From contig JACPHJ010000069.1 of the NCBI GenBank assembly GCA_016188675.1, positions 1-59,492 on the forward strand: a stretch of DNA of 59,492 nucleotides, given 5' to 3'. Below are positions 44,530 through 52,961 of the stretch, in pieces. The stretch is from Planctomycetota bacterium (GTDB lineage: Bacteria; Planctomycetota; Brocadiia; Brocadiales; Brocadiaceae). The translations under genes and the position numbers were made by a program. How positions within the stretch are numbered: position 1 is the first letter of the stretch; every line of letters starts with the position of its first letter. Under the pieces are notes generated by a model, which was not told the origin of the DNA, did no database searches, and saw nothing but the letters and a program-made list of their open reading frames with translations.

Positions 44530-44557
44530 GTAGTGGCAAGGCGTGCCTTGCCTTTAC
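44530..44557. repeat. Palindrome, GTAG-hairpin family
   Basis: Core GGCAAGGC-GT-GCCTTGCC (44535-44552) with flanking GTA...TAC. Downstream of nth. Confidence 0.55.
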
Positions 44558-44590
44558 AATGTTATAGAACAAAGCGATTGCTTCATTGAC

Positions 44591-44611
44591 GGGCGAAGTG
44601 GCACTTCGCCC
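44591..44611. repeat. Palindrome, GTAG-hairpin family
   Basis: Arms GGGCGAAGTG / CACTTCGCCC around a single G, followed by CTAC. It lies between the convergent nth and suhB-like genes and may terminate both. Confidence 0.55.
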
Positions 44612-44685
44612 TACACTATCAAAAAAACCACCGGAGGCCTGATTTATATTATCGTTCCGTCTCTCTGCGGTGAACTATCTTTCCA

Positions 44686-45525
44686 TCAATCCTTAAAGGT
44701 TCCTTGTATGATCTTTATCATCTCCCGGTGAACCCCTTCAGAACCGGCGATGACGTTTCCGGTTTTCAAATACTGATTGCCGCCACTAAAATCAGTAATC
44801 TCGCCACCAGCCTCCTTGACTAAAAGTGCGCCTGCCGCGACGTCCCAGGGCGAGAGTCCATATTCGAAGAAACCTCCAAAAATGCCTTCTGCGGTATATG
44901 CAAGGTCAAGGCATGCGGAGCCGCACCGCCTGATGCCGGTGGCATTCATGAATAGTTCCTTAAACACCCTGAGATAGTCGTCAATAACATCCTTTATCCT
45001 GAAAGGGAAACCCGTTGCAATGAGGGAAGTGCTCAGTGTCTGTGAGCGTGAGACGTGAATGCGTTTGCCGTTTTTAAATGTTCCTCCACCTCTGATGGCA
45101 GTATAAATGTTTTCCCTGAGCGGTTCGTAAATGAGGCCAACCGCCAGTTCCCCCTCGATTTCCAAGGCAATGGAGACGGCGAACGCCGGCAGGCCGTGAA
45201 TATAGTTTAATGTGCCGTCCAGGGGGTCAACGATCCACAGGAAGGGGGAATCGTTTCTTGTCTTTGGAGATTCTTCGGCAAGTATATCATGATCGCAGAA
45301 ATGAGACCGGATGTGGCCTTTGATGATTTCCTCTGATTTTTTGTCCACCTCGGTGACGAAATCGTTCTTTGCCTTTTCACCGATCATGGAAGGGTCAAGT
45401 TTTCTGAATTGTTCTTTTAAAATGATGCCTGCCCTGAGCGCCGCTTCTTTAGCAACTTCGAGATATTTGTCCAGATTTGTTTGAGCCGTTGTATGTTGAG
45501 TCTTTGAGAAAGTTTTCAATGACAT
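44686..45525 (-). CDS. suhB: Inositol monophosphatase family protein
   Basis: 279 residues. The Mg-dependent phosphatase motifs are LWIVDPLDGTLNYIHG (near residue 96) and GLSPWDVAAGALLVKEAGGE (near 223), plus an upstream Glu in AEES. The family hydrolyses inositol-1-phosphate and related sugar phosphates. SuhB is the closest named member, but some relatives act on fructose-1,6-bisphosphate or NADP, so the symbol is tentative. The start ATG 45525 is followed by a variable N-terminus (about 15 residues). Confidence 0.82.
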   Translation of the reverse strand: MSLKTFSKTQHTTAQTNLDKYLEVAKEAALRAGIILKEQFRKLDPSMIGEKAKNDFVTEVDKKSEEIIKGHIRSHFCDHDILAEESPKTRNDSPFLWIVDPLDGTLNYIHGLPAFAVSIALEIEGELAVGLIYEPLRENIYTAIRGGGTFKNGKRIHVSRSQTLSTSLIATGFPFRIKDVIDDYLRVFKELFMNATGIRRCGSACLDLAYTAEGIFGGFFEYGLSPWDVAAGALLVKEAGGEITDFSGGNQYLKTGNVIAGSEGVHREMIKIIQGTFKD

Positions 45526-45567
45526 ATTTACGCATCCTCTGATTAAAACATTAAAACAATCGTGATA

Positions 45568-45596
45568 ATCTTACCGTGTACTCTGAGATATTTCAA
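45568..45596 (-). promoter_or_regulatory. Possible promoter for the suhB-like gene
   Basis: Minus strand: TTGAAA, 17 bases, TAAGAT. It is about 45 bases from the gene start. Confidence 0.4.
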
Positions 45597-45657
45597 ATTA
45601 AAAGATTGATTGAACATTTGGTTTCCCATAAATTAGGCCTTCGGCGGCTTTTTCAAG

Positions 45658-45684
45658 GTAGAGCGACGAGGCTCGTCGCTCTAC
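45658..45684. repeat. Palindrome, GTAG-hairpin family
   Basis: Arms GTAGAGCGACGAG / CTCGTCGCTCTAC around one G: a perfect 13-base stem. Confidence 0.6.
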
Positions 45685-45832
45685 AACCGCAGCTTTGAAA
45701 TTCCTGTACATTAAAATAAGGCTGACTTATGCGCTCGCCTGAACCCAAAAAGAGAAAAATCGGCTTCATTGCCAGGGAGCGTCCTGCGCAGTATAAAACA
45801 TACCGATGCAATGAGAAGCAGCCCATCATTTA

Positions 45833-45895
45833 AAAAGCAAGACCCGCCTATTGTTTCAATCATCTTGACAGCCTATAGCAAGTGTGATTAAATAC
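45833..45895 (+). promoter_or_regulatory. Promoter-bearing direct repeat, copy 1 (vapBC)
   Basis: Contains TTGACA (45865-45870), 17 bases, TTAAAT (45888-45893). The surrounding 60 bases are an imperfect copy of 46616-46678, which lies in front of hsdR. Confidence 0.65.
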
Positions 45896-45981
45896 AGGTA
45901 AGAAAAAAAACTGCAAAGCGCTTTTTTATAAGTTGTTTTTTTAAGGCAATTGAGAGTATAATTTTTAAAGGAGGGCGCTCT

Positions 45982-46218
45982 ATGGGACACAAAATAGCAA
46001 AAGCAATAATAGAAAATGGCAAAATAAAATACATAAATAAAGAACTGCCTCATAAAAAGATTGAAGTTCAGATTATTTATAACGACTTAGAGGAGCCCCT
46101 TATAACTGAGGATATAAATCAAATTGTTAAAGAGACTTCAGGAATATATAAAGATATAGATGCAGAGCATGAGGCAAAAAGGATAAGAGAAGATTGGGAA
46201 CGAAATGTCCACAAATGA
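45982..46218 (+). CDS. vapB: VapB-like antitoxin
   Basis: 78 residues. Begins MGHKIAKAIIENGKIKYINK, a short beta-rich opening, followed by acidic helices rich in Glu/Asp that would wrap the toxin. The antitoxin family is not certain from sequence; the call rests on size, strong AGGAGG start and the overlap of 14 bases with the PIN toxin gene. Promoter copy 1 lies 89 bases upstream. Confidence 0.7.
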   Translation: MGHKIAKAIIENGKIKYINKELPHKKIEVQIIYNDLEEPLITEDINQIVKETSGIYKDIDAEHEAKRIREDWERNVHK

Positions 46219-46606
46219 GCATCTCATAGATACGAATATCCTCATTTATCATACCAAAGGTTCGCAGCATACCATAGCCTTTATAACTGACCTCATTAAT
46301 AAACATGCCTTTAATATTTCCATACTGACAAAGATTGAATTTCTCGGATGGGACAAACACACGCCTGATGGCTATGAAAAATGCAAGAGACTGCTTGAAA
46401 GCGCAGTTATTTATCCATTAGATGATGCTATTGCAGACAAGGCTATAGAGCTAAAAAAGAAATTAAACATTAAACTTGCTGATGCAGTCATAGCAGCAAC
46501 AGCAATTTTAAATAACCTAAAGCTGTCAACAAGGAATGTGGATGACTTTAAGATGATTGACAGGCTTGAGGTTATAAATCCTTTTGAACATAATGAGGCA
46601 CTTTAA
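46205..46606 (+). CDS. vapC: VapC-like PIN domain toxin (ribonuclease)
   Basis: 133 residues. The PIN acidic residues are all visible: Asp9 (LIDTNILIYH), Glu45 (TKIEFLG), Asp92 (KLADAVIAATA) and Asp112/113 (TRNVDDF). It would cut tRNA or rRNA with Mg when free of its antitoxin. Translationally coupled to vapB. The pair lies directly upstream of a restriction-modification operon, a typical defence neighbourhood. Confidence 0.82.
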   Translation: MSTNEHLIDTNILIYHTKGSQHTIAFITDLINKHAFNISILTKIEFLGWDKHTPDGYEKCKRLLESAVIYPLDDAIADKAIELKKKLNIKLADAVIAATAILNNLKLSTRNVDDFKMIDRLEVINPFEHNEAL

Positions 46607-46615
46607 AGCCGAAAC

Positions 46616-46678
46616 AAAAACCAATACCCGCTTAATGTTCCAATCATCTTGACACCCCATAGCAACTGTGGTTTAATG
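46616..46678 (+). promoter_or_regulatory. Promoter-bearing direct repeat, copy 2 (hsd operon)
   Basis: TTGACA (46649-46654), 17 bases, TTTAAT (46672-46677). Nearly the same as copy 1, 784 bases upstream. It lies 120 bases before the hsdR start. Confidence 0.65.
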
Positions 46679-46797
46679 CACGCACTATAAAAGGATTCTT
46701 AGCTTTTATATTGCAGGGAACAGAAAAAACAGGGAATTAAAACGACACTTCAATGGGTTGACTCTTCTACCTTTGGCAAATAGATGAGGATTAATAA

Positions 46798-49572
46798 TTG
46801 TCCAATCAAAACCCTGAACAGATAGCAAGAGACAATATAGACAGGCAGTTGAAAGCTTGCTGCTGGGTCATTCAGAATAAAACAAGGATAAATCTGAATG
46901 AAGGGATTGGTGTTGCTGTCCGTGAATACCAGACTGATGTCGGGCCAGCCGATTATGTCTTGTTTGTGGACGGGAAACCGGTTGGCGTTGTTGAGGCGAA
47001 ACGGGAAGAGGCGGGACACAAGCTCGCAGTCCATGAAGACCAGGCAGAAGATTATGCCGCAGCCAAACTAAAATACCTGAACAATGAAAAACTTCCCTTT
47101 GTGTATGTCAGCACAGGAGAAGTAACCAGCTTTACTGACTTCCGCGACCCGAAGCCAAGGGCAAGAAATGTCTTTTCTTTTCACCGCCCCAAAACCATTC
47201 AGGATTGGCTGAAGAAACCAAAATCGCTTCGGACATCTCTGCTTGACCTGAATGAACTCCCCACAGAGGGTTTGCGTGATTGCCAGATCAACGCTATCAA
47301 CAATCTTGAAAAATCGCTTAAGGCCGGTAAGCCGCGGGCGCTCATTCAAATGGCAACAGGTTCGGGCAAGACCTATACTGCCATTACCTCTATTTATCGT
47401 CTGCTGAAATACACAAATGCCAAGAAGATATTATTTCTGGTGGATACCAAAAACCTCGGCGAACAGGCAGAGCAGGAGTTTATGTCTTATCTGCCGAATG
47501 ACGACAACCGCAAGTTCACTGAACTATATGGCGTCCATCGCTTAAAATCCAGATACATCCCTGATGACAACCATGTTTACATAAGCACCATTCAGCGGCT
47601 TTATGCCATTCTGAAAGGGCAGGATCTGGATGAAAGCGCAGAAGAAGTAAATCCAAACGAGAAATGGCAGCCCAAAGAAGTGCCGCCTGTTGAATACAAT
47701 GAGAAACTGCCCATTGAGTATTTTGATTTCATAGTAATAGATGAATGCCACCGCAGCATTTACAATCTCTGGATGCAGGTGCTTGATTACTTTGACGCAT
47801 TTCAGGTGGGTCTGACAGCAACCCCTGATACGCGCACCTTCGCCTATTTTCAGCAGAATGTGGTTTCCGAATACTCGCACGAGATGGCTGTGGCCGATGG
47901 CGTGAATGTGGGATACGATGTGTATATAATTGAAACGAGAGTAACCCAAAAAGGGGCTACCTTATGGAAAGGTGCCTATGTTGAACATAGAGACAGGCTC
48001 ACCAGAAAAAAGAGATACGAGCAGCAGGATGAAGATGAAACATACACAGCCCAACAGTTGGATAAAGATGTTGTAAATCCCAATCAGATCCGTATCGTCA
48101 TCAAGACATTCAAAGAACACCTGCCGGAGATATTCACCAACCGATACGATAAAGAGGGCAATTTTGAAGTGCCCAAGACCCTGATATTCGCCAAGACCGA
48201 CAGCCATGCTAACGATATTATTCAAATAGTGCGGGAGGAATTCAACGAAGAAAACCGCTTTTGTAAAAAGATAACCTACCTTGCAAATGAAGACCCCAAA
48301 TCAGTGCTGGCGCAATTCCGCAATGACTATCATCCGCGCATAGCAGTAACCGTGGATATGATAGCCACAGGCACAGATGTAAAGCCTCTGGAGTGCCTGC
48401 TTTTTATGCGCGATGTGAAGAGCCGCAACTACTTTGAGCAGATGAAAGGCCGCGGCACAAGGGTAATAGATTATGATGACCTGAAAAAGGTATCGCCATC
48501 GGCAAAGCTCGCCAAAGACCATTTTGTAATAGTGGACGCCATAGGTGTAACAAAAAGCCTGAAAACCGACAGCAGGCCTCTGGAGAAGAAACCGGGTGTG
48601 CCTCTGAAAGACCTGTTGGGGGCAATTGCCGTTGGAGCAAGGGATGAGGATTTGTTCACTTCTCTTGCCAACCGCCTGACCCGTTTGGACAAGCAGATTA
48701 CAGAGAAAGAGAAAAAGGCATTTGAAGAAAAGGCAGGAGGCAAAACAATTTCAGAGGTGGTAAAAAACCTGCTGAATGCCTATAACCCTGATACTGTTGA
48801 AGGCATTGAACAGAAGGTGCGCAATGAAAAAAGCGGAGAGGCGCCAGCAGAGATTGATAGGGTGATAAACGCAGAGCTGGAAAAGCTTCGTAATGATGCC
48901 GCAAAGGTCTTTACAGGCGAGCTGAACGAATACATTGAAAATGTCCGCAAGGCGCATGAGCAGAAGATTGATATGCTCAACCCTGATGAGGTAGTCCATG
49001 CTGGATGGGACAAAGACAACAAAGAAAAAGCCCATGCAATGGTAAATGCATTCAAAGAGTGGATTGAAGGCCATAAAGACGAGATAATCGCCTTGCAGAT
49101 ATTTTACGGACAGCCTTTCCGCAGACGTGAGCTTACATTCAAAATGATTAAAGAGCTCGTTGAAAAGATTGTCATGGACAAGCCCGCCATTGCCCCTTTA
49201 TATGTGTGGCGCGCCTATGAACAGCTTGAAAATGTAAGCGGACAGCCAAAGAATGAGATGGTGGCGTTGGTTTCATTAATCCGCAGGGTTGCAGGGATTG
49301 ATGATGCATTGACCCCTTACGAAAAGACGGTGGATCGCAACTTCCAGCAATGGCTCTTTAAAAAACAGGCAGGAACACTGAAGTTCACCAAGGAGCAGAT
49401 GGAGTGGCTCTATATGCTCAAAGAGCAGATCGCCACGTCTGTCCATGTGGACTCCGAGGATTTGGATTATACCCCCTTTGACGCCAAAGGCGGCAGGGGC
49501 AAGATGTGGCAGCTTTTTGGCGATGAGATGGAAAATATTATTAACGAACTAAATGAGGCATTGGCGGCGTAA
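46798..49572 (+). CDS. hsdR: Type I restriction enzyme subunit R
   Basis: 924 residues from TTG 46798, preceded by GAGGA with a 7-base gap. The N-terminal nuclease motif reads VGPADYVLFVDGKPVGVVEA with Lys following (Asp and ExK of the PD-ExK fold). The SF2 motor follows: Walker A MATGSGKT near 186, DECHRS near 315 and the helicase C motifs (TATPDTRTFAYF, then MATGTDVKPLE region). The C-terminal part, including DEMENIINELNEAL, fits the EcoEI-type R C-terminal domain. It translocates and cleaves DNA lacking the host methylation. First gene of a four-gene operon. Confidence 0.93.
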   Translation: MSNQNPEQIARDNIDRQLKACCWVIQNKTRINLNEGIGVAVREYQTDVGPADYVLFVDGKPVGVVEAKREEAGHKLAVHEDQAEDYAAAKLKYLNNEKLPFVYVSTGEVTSFTDFRDPKPRARNVFSFHRPKTIQDWLKKPKSLRTSLLDLNELPTEGLRDCQINAINNLEKSLKAGKPRALIQMATGSGKTYTAITSIYRLLKYTNAKKILFLVDTKNLGEQAEQEFMSYLPNDDNRKFTELYGVHRLKSRYIPDDNHVYISTIQRLYAILKGQDLDESAEEVNPNEKWQPKEVPPVEYNEKLPIEYFDFIVIDECHRSIYNLWMQVLDYFDAFQVGLTATPDTRTFAYFQQNVVSEYSHEMAVADGVNVGYDVYIIETRVTQKGATLWKGAYVEHRDRLTRKKRYEQQDEDETYTAQQLDKDVVNPNQIRIVIKTFKEHLPEIFTNRYDKEGNFEVPKTLIFAKTDSHANDIIQIVREEFNEENRFCKKITYLANEDPKSVLAQFRNDYHPRIAVTVDMIATGTDVKPLECLLFMRDVKSRNYFEQMKGRGTRVIDYDDLKKVSPSAKLAKDHFVIVDAIGVTKSLKTDSRPLEKKPGVPLKDLLGAIAVGARDEDLFTSLANRLTRLDKQITEKEKKAFEEKAGGKTISEVVKNLLNAYNPDTVEGIEQKVRNEKSGEAPAEIDRVINAELEKLRNDAAKVFTGELNEYIENVRKAHEQKIDMLNPDEVVHAGWDKDNKEKAHAMVNAFKEWIEGHKDEIIALQIFYGQPFRRRELTFKMIKELVEKIVMDKPAIAPLYVWRAYEQLENVSGQPKNEMVALVSLIRRVAGIDDALTPYEKTVDRNFQQWLFKKQAGTLKFTKEQMEWLYMLKEQIATSVHVDSEDLDYTPFDAKGGRGKMWQLFGDEMENIINELNEALAA

Positions 49573-49573
49573 G

Positions 49574-50875
49574 ATGGGTGAGATAAAAGAACTCCCGAAA
49601 GGGTGGGAAAGGGTTGCCCTTGATGATGTTGCTGAAATAATAATGGGTCAATCGCCATCATCAGAAACGTATAATTCAGAGGGTATTGGTTTGCCTTTTT
49701 TTCAGGGCAAAGCAGAGTTTACTGAATTACATCCGGTAGTCGAAAAGTGGTGTAGTGTACCAAACAAGATTGCGGAAACAGAAGATGTTTTAATTTCAGT
49801 TCGAGCGCCTGTTGGTGCTACAAACATAGCAAATCAAAAATGTTGCATCGGTAGAGGGCTTGCGGCAGTAAGATACAGACATAGTCATAAATTTTTTTTT
49901 TATTTTTTAAGGTTGATTGAAAAGACTCTTGATGAGCAAGGAACTGGCACAACATTCAGGGCAATTTCTGGTGATGTAATTAGAAATACAGAAATATCGC
50001 TCCCTCCTCTTCCCGAACAGCGCCGCATTGTAGCCAAAATAGAAGAACTGTTCAGCGATCTGGATAAAGGGGTCGAAAGCCTGAAAACCGCACAGCAGCA
50101 GCTCAAGGTCTATCGCCAGGCCGTGCTGAAGTGGGCGTTTGAGGGGAGGCTGGTTACTCCTGAAAAAGAGTTAGAAAAATGCAGACTTGGTGAATATTCA
50201 GAACTAATCACAAAGGGAGCATCTCCAAGATGGCAAGGTTATAACTACGTAGACGATGAATCTCAACTTCTTTTCGTTACAAGTGAGAATGTAAGAGAAA
50301 ATTATTTGGATATTTCAGAACCAAAATTTCTGAGTTTGGATTTCAACAATATACAGAAAAGGTCTATACTTAAAAACGGTGATGTTTTGTTCAACCTTGT
50401 AGGTGCTTCTATAGGCCGTGCCGCAGTATTCAATCTAAACAGAATGGCTAATATTAATCAGGCAGTCGCTGTTATTCGATTAAAGGGAAGTGTCAGCAAT
50501 AAATACCTTTCTTATTTTTTAAATTCTGAAGTAGCAAAGCAAAAGTATCTTGAAAAAATAGTTGATGTTGCCAGAGCAAACGTCAGCTTGACTGATGTGG
50601 CGAATATTGAAATTCCGCTGCCATCCCTTGTCGGGCAACACCGCATCGTTTCTGAAATCGAAGACCGTTTATCCGTCTGCGACAAGCTGGAAGAGAGCAT
50701 CAGCCAAAGCCTGCAACAGGCCGATGCCCTGCGGCAAAGCATCCTGAAAAAGGCCTTCGAGGGGAAGCTTGTTCCGCAGAATCCGGAAGACGAGCCAGCA
50801 AGTGCGCTGCTGGAGATGATAAAGGCAGAGAGGGCTGTGCAAAAGAAAGAGCCGAGAGGTAAGGTCAAGGCATGA
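49574..50875 (+). CDS. hsdS: Type I restriction enzyme specificity subunit S
   Basis: 433 codons from ATG 49574, 1 base after the hsdR stop; a start seven codons earlier overlaps hsdR and is less likely. Two target recognition domains (about residues 1-140 and 200-340) are separated by conserved helices: PPLPEQRRIVAKIEELFSDL with AVLKWAFEGRLV, and PSLVGQHRIVSEIEDRLSVC with SILKKAFEGKLV. The two TRDs define the two halves of the DNA target, which cannot be predicted here. Confidence 0.92.
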   Translation: MGEIKELPKGWERVALDDVAEIIMGQSPSSETYNSEGIGLPFFQGKAEFTELHPVVEKWCSVPNKIAETEDVLISVRAPVGATNIANQKCCIGRGLAAVRYRHSHKFFFYFLRLIEKTLDEQGTGTTFRAISGDVIRNTEISLPPLPEQRRIVAKIEELFSDLDKGVESLKTAQQQLKVYRQAVLKWAFEGRLVTPEKELEKCRLGEYSELITKGASPRWQGYNYVDDESQLLFVTSENVRENYLDISEPKFLSLDFNNIQKRSILKNGDVLFNLVGASIGRAAVFNLNRMANINQAVAVIRLKGSVSNKYLSYFLNSEVAKQKYLEKIVDVARANVSLTDVANIEIPLPSLVGQHRIVSEIEDRLSVCDKLEESISQSLQQADALRQSILKKAFEGKLVPQNPEDEPASALLEMIKAERAVQKKEPRGKVKA

Positions 50876-51342
50876 GAGGCCCTATTCAGCCTGACAACTT
50901 TGCGCCATTCCCCAAGAATCCGCTGATATCCAAATTCTTCATCCAGCTTGGTCGGGTGGATGAGCTTGGCTCCGGCATTCTGAATGTGAACAAATATCTG
51001 CCGGTTTATGCACACGGCAAGAAGCCTCAATTTATAGAAGGGAACAGATTTAGGATGATTATGCCGTTGGATGAAGCTCTCATGGCAGAGTTTAAAGTTG
51101 AGGGAGCTATTGAGGGAGCAACGAAAGGAGTAAAAGAAAAGCTTGTTGCTCTTTTAACGGCTATTGTTGCGAATGAAGGCAAAAGGGTTCCTGATTATAA
51201 AGAGGCTACCGGATTAACAGGCAGCAGTACAGAACGATATATTAAGCAGTTAGGGGAAGCCGGTTTTATAGAATTTAGAGGAGACGCAACACAAACCGGC
51301 GGATATTATTTAACAAAAAAAATGAAGGTGAAATTAAAATGA
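50872..51342 (+). CDS. Truncated ATP-binding (HATPase_c_4/AlbA_2-type) protein with winged helix
   Basis: 156 residues. The start overlaps the hsdS stop (ATGA). Residues about 14-68 (NPLISKFFIQLGRVDELGSG, then FIEGNRFRMIMPL) resemble the end of the ATP-binding domain seen in AlbA_2/Schlafen-like regulators. Residues about 85-150 form a winged helix (TGLTGSSTERYIKQLGEAGF). The N-terminal AlbA_2 and most of the ATPase are missing, so it is either a deletion remnant or a short regulator of the operon. It is kept in frame and coupled to both neighbours, which argues for some use. Confidence 0.65.
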   Translation: MRGPIQPDNFAPFPKNPLISKFFIQLGRVDELGSGILNVNKYLPVYAHGKKPQFIEGNRFRMIMPLDEALMAEFKVEGAIEGATKGVKEKLVALLTAIVANEGKRVPDYKEATGLTGSSTERYIKQLGEAGFIEFRGDATQTGGYYLTKKMKVKLK

Positions 51343-52841
51343 GCAATGAAATCAACAATACATCCAGCATCATCAGCAAGGTCTGGAGTTTCTGCAATAC
51401 CCTTCGCGATGACGGCGTGGGCTACGGCGATTATCTGGAACAGCTTACCTATCTGCTGTTCCTGAAAATGGCTGATGAGTTCAGCAAGCCGCCGCACAAC
51501 CGAAAACTGCCTATTCCCAAGGACTACAACTGGGAAAGCCTTATCCAAAAACGCGGCGCTGATTTGGAAACGCACTACACAATATTGCTGCGTGAGCTTT
51601 CTCAGGCAAAAGGTGTATTGGGACAGATTTTCTTTAAGAGCCAGAACAAGATACAAGACCCTGCCAAGCTCTATAAGATTATTGACATGATAGGCAAAGA
51701 GCAGTGGAGCACCATGAGCGCTGATGTTAAGGGCGCAATTTATGAAGGCCTGCTGGAAAAAAATGCAGAAGACACCAAAAGCGGTGCCGGGCAATACTTC
51801 ACTCCAAGGGCATTGATAAAGGCGATGGTTGCATGTATGCAGCCTAAACCCATGAAAACCATTGCCGACCCTGCCTGCGGCACTGGAGGTTTTTTTCTCG
51901 CTGCTTATGATTTCATAGCAAACCCAAAAAACTATTCTCTAAACAAAGAACAGAAGGAGTTTTTAAAACACAAAACATTTTTTGGAAATGAAATAGTAGC
52001 CGGCACACGAAGAATGGCATTGATGAACCTGTTCCTTCACAACATTGGAGACATTGAAGGCGATACTTTTATTTCTTCTACCGATGCCCTGATAGCTGAT
52101 AGCGGTCTGCGTGTGGACTATGCGCTGGCCAATCCGCCCTTTGGCAAGAAAAGCAGCATGACCTTTACCAATGAGCAAGGTGAGCAGGACACTGAAGATT
52201 TAACTTACAATCGCCAGGATTTCTGGGTTACCACCAGCAACAAGCAGTTGAACTTCCTGCAGCACATACGCACCATGCTGAAATCAGATGGCCGCGCTGC
52301 TGTTGTCCTGCCGGATAATGTTTTGTTTGAAGGCGGGGCAGGGGAGACCATCCGAAAAAAGATGCTGGAGACTACCAACCTCCACACCATTCTGCGCCTG
52401 CCGACAGGTGTTTTTTACAAACAGGGCGTAAAGGCGAATGTGCTGTTCTTTGACAACAAGCCTGCTGCCAAAGCCCACTGGACAAAAGAGGTATGGTTCT
52501 ATGATTTCAGAACAAACATCCATTTCACTCTCAAGAAAAATCCTTTGAAGTTTGACGACCTCAAGGAGTTTATTGATTGTTATTACCCGGCTAACATCAA
52601 CAAGCGCAAAGAGACCTATCACCCTAAGACAAACCCTGAAGGTCGCTGGAGAAGGTTTACCTATGATGAGATAATCAGCCGCGACAAGACGAGCCTTGAT
52701 ATTACATGGATAAAAGACAAGAGCCTGACAGACCTTGATAATCTTCCTGACCCTGATGTTCTGGCAAATGACATAATTGAAAATTTAGAGGCAGGAATTG
52801 AAAGCTTCAAAGAAATTATGTTGACGATAAATGGAAAGTAA
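51339..52841 (+). CDS. hsdM: Type I restriction enzyme methyltransferase subunit M
   Basis: 500 residues. HsdM N-terminal region (KVWSFCNTLRDDGVGYGDYL) followed by the N6-adenine methyltransferase core: motif I ADPACGTGGFFLAAYDFI near 177 and motif IV ALANPPFGKKSS near 261. The start overlaps the preceding gene by 4 bases. Together with HsdS it methylates the target, and with HsdR it forms the restriction complex. The gene order R-S-x-M differs from the commoner R-M-S. Confidence 0.94.
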   Translation: MSNEINNTSSIISKVWSFCNTLRDDGVGYGDYLEQLTYLLFLKMADEFSKPPHNRKLPIPKDYNWESLIQKRGADLETHYTILLRELSQAKGVLGQIFFKSQNKIQDPAKLYKIIDMIGKEQWSTMSADVKGAIYEGLLEKNAEDTKSGAGQYFTPRALIKAMVACMQPKPMKTIADPACGTGGFFLAAYDFIANPKNYSLNKEQKEFLKHKTFFGNEIVAGTRRMALMNLFLHNIGDIEGDTFISSTDALIADSGLRVDYALANPPFGKKSSMTFTNEQGEQDTEDLTYNRQDFWVTTSNKQLNFLQHIRTMLKSDGRAAVVLPDNVLFEGGAGETIRKKMLETTNLHTILRLPTGVFYKQGVKANVLFFDNKPAAKAHWTKEVWFYDFRTNIHFTLKKNPLKFDDLKEFIDCYYPANINKRKETYHPKTNPEGRWRRFTYDEIISRDKTSLDITWIKDKSLTDLDNLPDPDVLANDIIENLEAGIESFKEIMLTINGK

Positions 52842-52961
52842 TCCAGAGGGGCAAGGGGTTGCGGCTACGCCCTTCACAAGGCTTATAAACAAACCGCAGG
52901 TGGGGATATCAAAAATTGCTTTTTAGAAATTATGCCTTCCGCCAAGCGGCAGTTGCTCTTG

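Larger units (their letters stand above)
45526..45981. other. Intergenic region between suhB-like gene and vapB
   Basis: 456 bases, divergent promoters: a candidate for the suhB-like gene at 45568-45596 and one for vapB at 45865-45893. A 27-base palindrome lies at 45658-45684. No convincing gene; a 34-codon frame at 45729-45833 is discussed under rejected items. Confidence 0.5.

Noticed and set aside
45729..45833. A 34-codon frame with a fair AAGG site (MRSPEPKKRKIGFIARERPA...).
   Set aside because: Too short, no recognised relatives, lies in a palindrome- and promoter-rich gap. It may be a gene remnant, but I cannot support it as a gene.
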